Source: Stentor roeselii (lineage: Eukaryota > Ciliophora > Heterotrichea > Heterotrichida > Stentoridae). Taken from it: a stretch of DNA of 64,000 nt. The notes beneath the pieces were generated by a model. It made no database searches. It was not told where the DNA came from and worked only from the letters and a program-made list of their open reading frames with translations. Location: assembly GCA_006503475.1 (NCBI GenBank), contig RSEH01000039.1, positions 124,001 through 188,000 on the forward strand. Reading direction: 5' to 3'. Position 1 is the first letter of the stretch, and every line of letters begins with the position of its first letter. A program made the translations under genes and the position numbers. Shown here in pieces: positions 56,967 to 64,000 of this stretch.

Positions 56967-57828
56967 GTAATTTAATGAATGGTTTGTTATCAAGAGGAAA
57001 ATAATATGAAAAGTTATCTTTGGGTTTATGAATTTATTTTTAAAAGTTGTTTATTTTAAAGAATTTTAGTGTTTTTCATCAGTTGTTCATGAAGTGATTC
57101 TCTTGTGGAGTGATTGAAAAGGTGCCATTATGATATGATAAATAATAGCATGTATACTATTTTGATATGAAAATGATTTTATGTTTACTGTCTTTGATAT
57201 AATAAAAAATATCATTCTACCAAATTTGATATGATATGTTATATCATCTATACAAAATTTGATAATATAAAATATATCATGTATAATACAAAATTTTATA
57301 ATATAAACTATATCATGTATAGTAAATTTGATATGATAAGTGATATCATCTATACAAAATTTGATAATATAAAATATATCATGTATAGTAAATTTGATAT
57401 GATAAGTGATATTATCTATACAAAATTTGATAATATAAACTATATCATGTATAGGTAAATTTTATATGATAAGTGATATACGAAATTTGATAATATAAAC
57501 TATATCATGTATAGTAAATTTAAGATGATAAGTGATATCATCTATCAATTCGTTATATAAATAATATCATAAATACAAAATTTCCCTGAAACTCAAGATT
57601 ATCTTGAAAATCCTTTATCACTGACATATCTTCCACTAAAATTTATAATACTCTTGAATAACAGACCTAAACTTTCAAAAATGCAACTAAAAATATTGAA
57701 AACCTAGGAACAGTCTTTTTACTCCAGCTTATTTTCTAATCTTTAATCCAAAAACCTAAATATTTAAAATATTATATATAGTCCTTGCCAAATGACAGAA
57801 AATGGTGTATTGTCCATAAAAAATCAAG
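56967..57828. other. Intergenic region containing the satellite
   Basis: 862 bp. Apart from the satellite it has a G/T-rich 3' flank at the left and an A/C-rich 5' flank for the lipocalin gene at the right. No gene is seen. Confidence 0.5.
57130..57560. repeat. AT-rich satellite, unit about 66 bp made of two related halves
   Basis: From about 57215 the sequence repeats a 66-bp unit. One half contains AATTTGATATGATAAGTGAT and ATCATCTATA; the other contains AAAATTTGATAATATAAA and ATATCATGTATAG. Flanking sequence from 57130 has weaker copies. GATAT/ATATC arms make each half nearly palindromic. Because 66 is a multiple of three, a repetitive 75-codon frame runs through it; this is not taken as a gene. 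It lies between two plus-strand genes. Confidence 0.85.
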
Positions 57829-58422
57829 ATGTCCCTTTTCATTCAAAGACCCTTCATACCAGCACTGATGCTCTTCCTTCAAGCAGTCTCCTCAACATTC
57901 AGCCTAGGTCCATGTCCATCAGTTTTTTCCTCATCCGAGGAAATAATTTCACTAAAATCATCAAATTTCCTCTACTCAAATTCTCAATTATCTCCTGCTG
58001 ACTACCTGGGGACATGGTTCGACATTTACCGCAACCTCGACTTCCGCTTCGCCAGAGGAAACTGCACCCAGGCCTACTACTTCATCGAAGACGGGCACAT
58101 CATGGCCTTGAATTCCGAGATAGTCGACGGGCAGAACATCAGCGCAAAAGCCGAAGTTTTCATTGATCCAAACATTCAGGGGCAGCTTTATGCGAAATTT
58201 CACCACTTGGCCCCTGCTGGTGACTATAAAATCGTTCACACTGATTACACCTCGACTGCACTTGTTTTTAGTTGCAAGTCTTTCGTGGTGGTGCATTGGA
58301 AGTGGGCTTGGATTATGGGGCGACACACTAAAATAAAGCCACCGTCGTTTTATTTTGAATTGATTGAGAAATTTGGAATTCCTCTGGAAGGAATGCATCG
58401 AACTTCTCATGATAATTGTTAG
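57829..58422 (+). CDS. Secreted lipocalin (apolipoprotein D-like)
   Basis: This is a 197-residue protein. A hydrophobic N-terminus (ALMLFLQAVSSTFSL) is a probable signal peptide. The lipocalin GxW motif is in YLGTWFDIYRNLDFRFARGN, followed by CTQAYYFIEDGHIMALNSEI. The second conserved region GDYKIVHTDYTSTALVFSC matches the TDY strand motif, and the third (WIMGR) supplies the Arg that packs on the Trp. The Cys of GNCTQ and the C-terminal Cys could form the usual disulfide. Lipocalins carry small hydrophobic ligands. Codons are more GC-rich than in the neighbours, mostly in the 58000-58350 stretch. Confidence 0.88.
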   Translation: MSLFIQRPFIPALMLFLQAVSSTFSLGPCPSVFSSSEEIISLKSSNFLYSNSQLSPADYLGTWFDIYRNLDFRFARGNCTQAYYFIEDGHIMALNSEIVDGQNISAKAEVFIDPNIQGQLYAKFHHLAPAGDYKIVHTDYTSTALVFSCKSFVVVHWKWAWIMGRHTKIKPPSFYFELIEKFGIPLEGMHRTSHDNC

Positions 58423-59131
58423 ATGCTTGGTGGATTAGGGGTAGGAATAGTAAATTTGGAATTTGGATTGAGTTTAAAGATCATGGAATTTGGTGTTGAT
58501 GGATTCGAGGAGATTTTTAGGGAATATGAAGATGTTAGTTTTAGGATTGGTTTAATTGTTAGAAGGAGAAGATTATTGTTTATTTTAGGTTTGATTCGTC
58601 AATTATGCGTGGGTGAGGAGAAATTTAATGATTATTCAAGATTTTAATAAGATTTAGAATAAGGAACGAAGAGAATTTAAACTGAGTACCATTGATGTGA
58701 GCATATAAGTAAAATAATCAAATTGATCTACTCTTTTGTTAAGACTAAGTTACTTTTGTAGTATATAACATAAATCAATAAATTCTGAAATGCCTCTTCT
58801 CATTAATTATCACAGTTGGATTAGAAGATAGATTATCAGAACAGACTAAACCAGGAATCCTATAAATTGAAAAAATTTAAATCAAAATTAAACATGTTTA
58901 AAAATTCTTGAAAATTTATATATATATCTCAAAGTATAATAAACAATCTTCTAACTTAAATTTATAACTTAGTCTTTTACTCAATAAATTCTAAGCAAAT
59001 CAGAAAGGTCATAAAAGAATGCATCCTAACAGAAAAATGCTCAAATCTTCAAATTAAAGAGAGAAATAACTCAAGTAAATCATTAGAAATCTGTTATAAC
59101 TCAGTGGAATCTAACCAAATTTCAAGATCTA
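58423..59131. other. Convergent intergenic region
   Basis: 709 bp between the lipocalin gene and the F-box gene stop. The first 220 bases are G/T-rich and contain a 74-codon frame that starts right after the lipocalin stop; I take this as 3' flank. The rest is AT-rich with no features. Confidence 0.45.
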
Positions 59132-60349
59132 TTAACTAATCAAGGTTAAAAAGCCATTTTCACTCAAAATATCTATCGTAATTCTTTCAAGCTCTTCTCC
59201 TCCTAAGATTCTTGCTGTCTTAACTACCCAAGCTGCATTGGGTATTGAAGAATCATCCTGTGAAATAAAGCACATAAGAGATTCGAAATTCTTTCTCATA
59301 AGGTGAACTTTACAGACTCCCCAAACAGATTCCCCTAAACAATAATGTTTATATGCCTTTTTATATTTTCCCTTTTGAAAATAATAATCTCCAATCATCT
59401 CACAATAATATTTTTCAAAATGTGTATCTTCATGTTTAGGTGTTAAGATTCTATCAAAATACCCAACAGTTTCAGAACTAGGATTATCAAAAAATTCGAC
59501 ATAATTTGAGATCTTTTTGTACTTCTCCAGTCTCTCCAGGTAGAAAGGGCTGAGAGGTTCAAAGTCAAAACTGAAATTTCCTTGTTTTAGTGATTTCAGC
59601 AGAGGGTCTGGGTGGTATTCGCTCGGGTATCCAACGATTTCAAGTAGCTTGATTTTAGTGCACCACTTTCCTGATGTAGGCATTTTTACTTGCTTGCCTA
59701 GAAAATGTAACTTGATGAATTTTCCTGAAATTAGTTTGGGTAAAACTGAAATTGAATTATAATTGTGAGAAAAGTCAACTTCGAATTCACCTGTTTCGTA
59801 ATCAGAACAATCTTTTGTTGCACCTATTGAAAGTTTGACTGATCTAGGAGGAAATACGTAAGTGATTCTAGATTTTAACCTGTCAAGTAAAAAGTTTACT
59901 GTGAAAATTAGACTTTCACATTGAAGTTCAAAGAGAAGGTAATCATCTGATTCTTTTGAATCACTTTCAGCTGATCCCCAAAACATTTCAAATCTTTTCG
60001 AATTTTCTGGATTTGATTCGAAATTTCCTGTAGATGAAGCTTCGAAAGACTTTATTTCTAGAAGCCGGGGATTTTCAAGTTTATGGGCAAGAGTTTTCAT
60101 CGAGTTAAAACTTGAGACCTCGTAATGTTCGCAGTCTATCATTTCTAGGTAGGCTTCATGACCTAAGTAATTGAAATATGGACCAGTTTGAAAAGAACTT
60201 GATGCTTTTCTTTGGAATTTCGTTTTCCAGAAGGAATCTTTATTGATTATGTCGTGCCAGTGCTTGCATACGAGATTGCATTCTTTTAGAGATTGGATAT
60301 CGAGGAAATATAATATTTCTTGGATGATATTAGAACTTACAAAGTTCAT
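59132..60349 (-). CDS. F-box protein with beta-sandwich-like middle and helical C-terminus
   Basis: This is a 405-residue protein. Residues 8-48 form an F-box (IIQEILYFLDIQSLKECNLV followed by CKHWHDIINKDSFWKTKF), which should bind Skp1. The middle contains strands such as KFIKLHFLGKQVKMPTSGKW and IKLLEIVGYPSEYHP, resembling the discoidin-like fold in some F-box and APC10-type proteins. The C-terminal 120 residues are helical with a TPR-like pair (YYCEMIGDYYFQKGKYKKAY, KHYCLGESVWGV) and end with IPNAAWVVKTARILGGEELE. It is a probable SCF substrate receptor. Substrate unknown. Confidence 0.82.
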   Translation of the reverse strand: MNFVSSNIIQEILYFLDIQSLKECNLVCKHWHDIINKDSFWKTKFQRKASSSFQTGPYFNYLGHEAYLEMIDCEHYEVSSFNSMKTLAHKLENPRLLEIKSFEASSTGNFESNPENSKRFEMFWGSAESDSKESDDYLLFELQCESLIFTVNFLLDRLKSRITYVFPPRSVKLSIGATKDCSDYETGEFEVDFSHNYNSISVLPKLISGKFIKLHFLGKQVKMPTSGKWCTKIKLLEIVGYPSEYHPDPLLKSLKQGNFSFDFEPLSPFYLERLEKYKKISNYVEFFDNPSSETVGYFDRILTPKHEDTHFEKYYCEMIGDYYFQKGKYKKAYKHYCLGESVWGVCKVHLMRKNFESLMCFISQDDSSIPNAAWVVKTARILGGEELERITIDILSENGFLTLIS

Positions 60350-60506
60350 TTATATTGAATATTTTCGGAAATAACTACTGATGAGATCATTATTTTATTA
60401 TAAGTGGCATTAAGTATTTATATGAGTTTATTTATATTACCATTCAATAAAAACCCCAACTAGCACTAAACAGCGATAATAACTTAAGGTTTAAGTATAA
60501 GTCTAT

Positions 60507-63500
60507 TTAAGTTTTAATTCTAGTTGAATGTAAATTCATATTCTCAATTCCTTTAGAATCGATTTGCTTATTACTCGTAAAGTCCCTTGAAAAAAATACA
60601 ACTCGTTGATTCCTTTTTTTGCAAGTTTCATAAAACTCTTTAGCAGTCCTTATCGCAGCGCCAAAACAAATGCAAACTTGAATCCCAATTCCCGAAATAA
60701 CAGTCCACTGCACAGTTTTCTCAAAATAATAAACGATTTCCCGATCATCAACTAAAATCAAAACAAAAGAACTAACAAATGTAATCAAAACACAAATTTC
60801 TCCTAAAAACTCAGAAACCAAGGCAAAAATATCTTTAAAAGGTCGAAAATAAGCCAAAAACGCGAATTGCACAAAAGAAAAACTGATATTTAAAGCCATC
60901 TGACATATCGGGTAATGAAAAAGCAAGACTTGACTAAAGGCGTATTCAAATCTTCTGATAAAAAAGCCGACATAAAACATCTTCGTGATTTTTTTCCCGT
61001 TATCTTTAAACTCCTCGAATAAACTTCCGTATTTTCTTGAATATGAAGGGTCTTGAGGGTCAATGTTGACGACGACGAAATAACTGACAATAGGGGCGAG
61101 GGCTGAAAAGACCTAAGTAGTGAATACTATCAGCAGGCAGGCAGAGCCTAAGCTGAAATACCCGCTATCTTCAGTCACAGTCTGTATAATCCTTACGTGG
61201 GTTATCTGGATTAGCGACAACAAGCAAATGTCCAGGTAAGTTTGGATAAAAAATCTTAAAAATACGCTCAGCCAGTAGTTTTGAAGGATTTTTAATGAAC
61301 GGCTTCGAGTTGCCCTGAAGAGTAGTCCTAAAAGCATCACAGGAATAAAGGCTAAGTAAATCATTAGAAGGATTGTGCATTTACCGAAGTTCACCCAGAA
61401 GACTGAGGTTTCGATCCCAACTCGATTATATCTTTTTCCGGGTTTTTTAGATGATGTTGTGGAAATGTATGAACCTATTAATTCAGGCATTGTGTTGTAA
61501 CTTCCGATTGCTTGTAAAAAGTCGAGCATTTCTTCGGAAAAGTCGATTGAAGCTAAAGGAAGATAAGTAATAAGTTGAATAGTGTTCAAAGCAATCCAGG
61601 AAGTGGTTGGATTCGACACAAGAGAAGTCGCAAGAACAGCTCCTGCTGCGAGTTGACATGCAGTTGATAACTCTTTATTGACAGAAGAAGAGTTTTGTTG
61701 GTTTAGTTCTGAAGAGTAAATATATTTTTTTAACTCAGCTGAATTTACACTATAGAGCGGGTTATAAAGAATGATTAAAGTGAACTCCAACCGTGACTTA
61801 CTCTGGATGTTATCATCGAGAGTGATTTTATAAGAAATTTTTGTAAGTTTTTTCAACGAAAAATCCAGAGTTTTCTTCGAAGAGTTCAACAAGATCATAT
61901 CAGCGATTAACTCAATTTCAGGAGCCTCTTGAAACGAGAGGTAAATTTCATTCGATCGACTTATTTTATATTTCATTTCAAAAGTTTTCGGCTTGCATTC
62001 CTCATCAATCCATTTCATCCCTTTCGGACATTTACATTCTCCGTTCACTGGAAGATCTTTATTCAAACATTCAGTGCAGTTTAAAGTTTGGTCACAAGCT
62101 TCACAATTTTTCGGGCAATCAAAACAATCACCTATGCGAAAGACTTGCCGATATTCACAAGTAAAATTGCATTTTCCGTTATTCCCAGTTCTGCATGGAA
62201 TACAATCAACGCTTTCGCTTTCAGGGAAATAAAAGCCTTGATCACAAAGGCACTGTCCATTGATTAAAAGAGTCGAGTTTCCTTTACATTCAGTGCAAGA
62301 CGAGCCGTTTTCGCATGATTTGCATCGCGTTTTGCAAGGCTTGCAGTAGTCTTCGAGTTCGCCTGAATAGAATTTCCAAAAACCTTCGTTGCAGTCGCAG
62401 CCCTCTATGGTGGATGGCTTCGCGTTTACACTGAGACAGGTTAAACAAAGGTCTTCAGTTTCACAGGTTTTACAGTCACTGTTGCAAGGTTGGCAGGGAT
62501 TGTTTTCGGAAATTTCTCCTACCGCGAATGTGCCATTGTTGCAAACACATGTTCCGTTGAAAGGCTGCGAATTTGCTAATAAGCAATCTTGACATCCAAT
62601 AAAATCACTGCAATTTGTACAAGCCATTGAGCAGCTATTACAAAAATTATCAAATCCAAGATACATGAACTGTAAGCAATAGCATCTTCCACCATCAAGA
62701 AACGCAGAACTATCAAAGCATCCTTGGCACTGCAGAAGCGAGGGGCAAGTTTTGCATCCAGGTCCGCAAGCTTGGCATACATCTTCATCAACTCCATTAA
62801 AAGGACTTCCAAAAAATCCATCCTTGCACTGACAAATTCCATTCTCAGGCAAAGCATTGTTGTCCTTGCACTTCAAACATCTGGAGGCTTCACAAAGATC
62901 ACAGTCGTCCAAGCATTGTGAGTAACACCCTGGACTACCTGAAGAAGTCGAAGGCGATCCTTGGTAGCCAGCCTTGCATTGACACTGGTTTTCTGCAACT
63001 TCAGCAAAGGAGTCTAAGCAGGACTCGCAAGTCGACCCTGAACAGGTGCATTCAGGCGGACATGTCTTTTGACATCCTGAAGTCGTGATATCTTCTGAAG
63101 GGCTTCCTGTGAATCCTGCCTTGCAAACGCAAAGATGATTTAAGACTTCTGCGTTGATGTCTTTGCAAATTGTGCAGAGAGAGTTTAAACAGTTTGAACA
63201 AGCATTTGTGCAACTTGGAATACATCCAGGAATGGTTGAGTCAGTGGAAGGAAGGCCTAGGAATCCTATTTTGCAAAAGCATTCAGAATTTGTATCAAGT
63301 GCAGCGTTTTCGTCTTTACAATCTCCACAAGTATTTGAAATTTGAAAACGGGTAGTCGGACATGACTGACATCCTGAGATGTTTTGAGGGTCTGATGATG
63401 GAAGACCGATTGTATTGGGACTACAAATGCATTCTCCGATATTGTTGAGGGTTGCAAGGGGGTCTATGCAAGATTTGCATCCAGTATTTGAGCAATCTTT

Positions 63501-64000
63501 GCATGATGAAGTACATAAAGAGAGGCATCCTGATGATAGTGAATTTGATGACGGAGTCCCTAGAAAACCTGACTTGCATACACAGGTTGAACCTGATGTT
63601 ATTGAATTGATATCAAAACATGTCAGACAGGTGGATGATGCATCACAGCTTGAACATAATGGGCTGCATAAGTAGGAACAACCAGAAATTATCGAATTTG
63701 ATGAGGGTGTCCCTTGATACCCAGTTTTGCAAACACACTGATTATTCCCATCGACTTGAGAATTTGTATCAGCACAACTCAAACAAATACTCCCACTGCA
63801 GCTTCCACATCCAGGCACACACGGTATAATGCATCCCTGCGCGCCATTACTTGAAGCTGGTGTGCCCGCGAAGCCATCTTTACAAATACAGCCACCTTCT
63901 GAAACTTGAGCATTTGTATCATAGCACGCTTGACAAGAAGTACTCGAAAGGCAGTTGCTGCATCCAAGTCCGCACTTGAAACATGAAGAAGTTGCGCTGG
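60507..64000 (-). CDS. Large Cys-rich multipass membrane protein, N-terminus beyond right edge, one 15-nt intron
   Basis: The frame is open at the right edge, so the start is outside. From 64000 down to about 62100 it encodes repeated blocks of about 45-50 residues of the type CxxCxxxxxCxxCxDxNA...CxCxxGFxGxPS, as in the EGF/furin-like Cys-rich families (GCC2-GCC3/TNFR-like) common in ciliates. A beta-rich stretch follows (about 61700-62000), then a C-terminal part with several membrane helices. The intron at 61113-61127 joins this to the last exon, which adds further helices (YPICQMALNISFSFVQFAFL, ICVLITFVSSFVLILV) and a cytosolic tail. It is a surface protein; ligand and signalling are unknown. 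Confidence 0.87.
61113..61127 (-). other. 15-nt intron in Cys-rich membrane protein gene
   Basis: The sense sequence is GTATTCACTACTTAG, with A at position 10. It contains the in-frame TAG, and splicing continues the membrane segment as LLIVFSALAPIVSYFV. Confidence 0.85.

Noticed and set aside
57231-57458. 75-codon repetitive frame in the satellite
   Set aside because: The repeat unit is a multiple of three, so an open frame is expected. Composition is only Ile, Tyr, Asn, Lys and Asp, with no start context.
58423-58647. 74-codon frame directly after the lipocalin stop
   Set aside because: It follows the stop without a spacer, has G/T-rich 3'-flank composition and no recognisable features.
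1-64000. Transposons, virus-like elements, CRISPR arrays, tRNA genes
   Set aside because: No reverse transcriptase, transposase, capsid or integrase motifs, no terminal repeats, no spaced repeats and no cloverleaf B-box pattern were recognised by eye.

Overview
The window looks like macronuclear DNA of a heterotrich ciliate close to Stentor. It is AT-rich and packed with short intergenic spaces. All three standard stop codons end genes, and Trp is written TGG in long open frames, so TGA is not reassigned as it is in Blepharisma. Wherever a conserved protein is broken by an in-frame stop, the break is removed by an intron of exactly 15 nt with GT...AG ends and an A at intron position 10. I place eight such introns in well supported genes and one more in a Rab-like gene. 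They join fragments into single genes: SET methyltransferase, cyclic-nucleotide-binding protein, GAR-domain protein, membrane RING protein, a coiled-coil protein, tubulin carboxypeptidase and a Cys-rich membrane receptor.

Layout. 1-18.4 kb is gene-dense: coiled-coil protein (runs off the left edge), F-box-like protein, MORN/IQ protein, SET methyltransferase, cNMP-binding protein, S49 peptidase, AIM24 protein, a 53-residue membrane microprotein, GAR-domain coiled-coil protein, two unknown proteins, ABITRAM, a degenerate adenylate kinase and an unknown protein. 18.4-35.4 kb is a gene-poor, very AT-rich island. It holds a small secreted twin-CX3C protein, three Rab-like genes or relics lacking GTP-binding motifs, a WD40 gene, a multipass membrane gene, a frame-broken WD40 gene and further decayed coding stretches. 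35.4-44.3 kb holds a secreted galactose-binding-like protein, a second zinc-finger/WD40 gene, a transmembrane RING ligase and a two-domain cNMP-binding protein. A clear SRP (7SL) RNA gene lies at about 44.34-44.64 kb. 44.7-64 kb is dense again: zinc-rich protein, NRF-type acyltransferase, TPR/IQ protein, ankyrin protein, STPGR-like protein, coiled-coil protein, cytosolic carboxypeptidase, small unknowns, a 66-bp satellite, a lipocalin, an F-box protein and a large Cys-rich receptor running off the right edge.

Many products fit a large ciliated cell: tubulin deglutamylase, GAR microtubule-binding protein, MORN, STPGR, IQ and cNMP-binding proteins for the cortex and cilia; secreted and membrane Cys-rich proteins for the surface; and two proteins with dual-acylation N-termini (MGKNC, MGCC). 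There are no obvious operons, but spacing is extreme: two divergent start codons lie 9 bp apart, three convergent stop pairs are 8-12 bp apart, and one tandem pair is separated by 2 bp. I saw no transposon, virus-like element, CRISPR array or tRNA.
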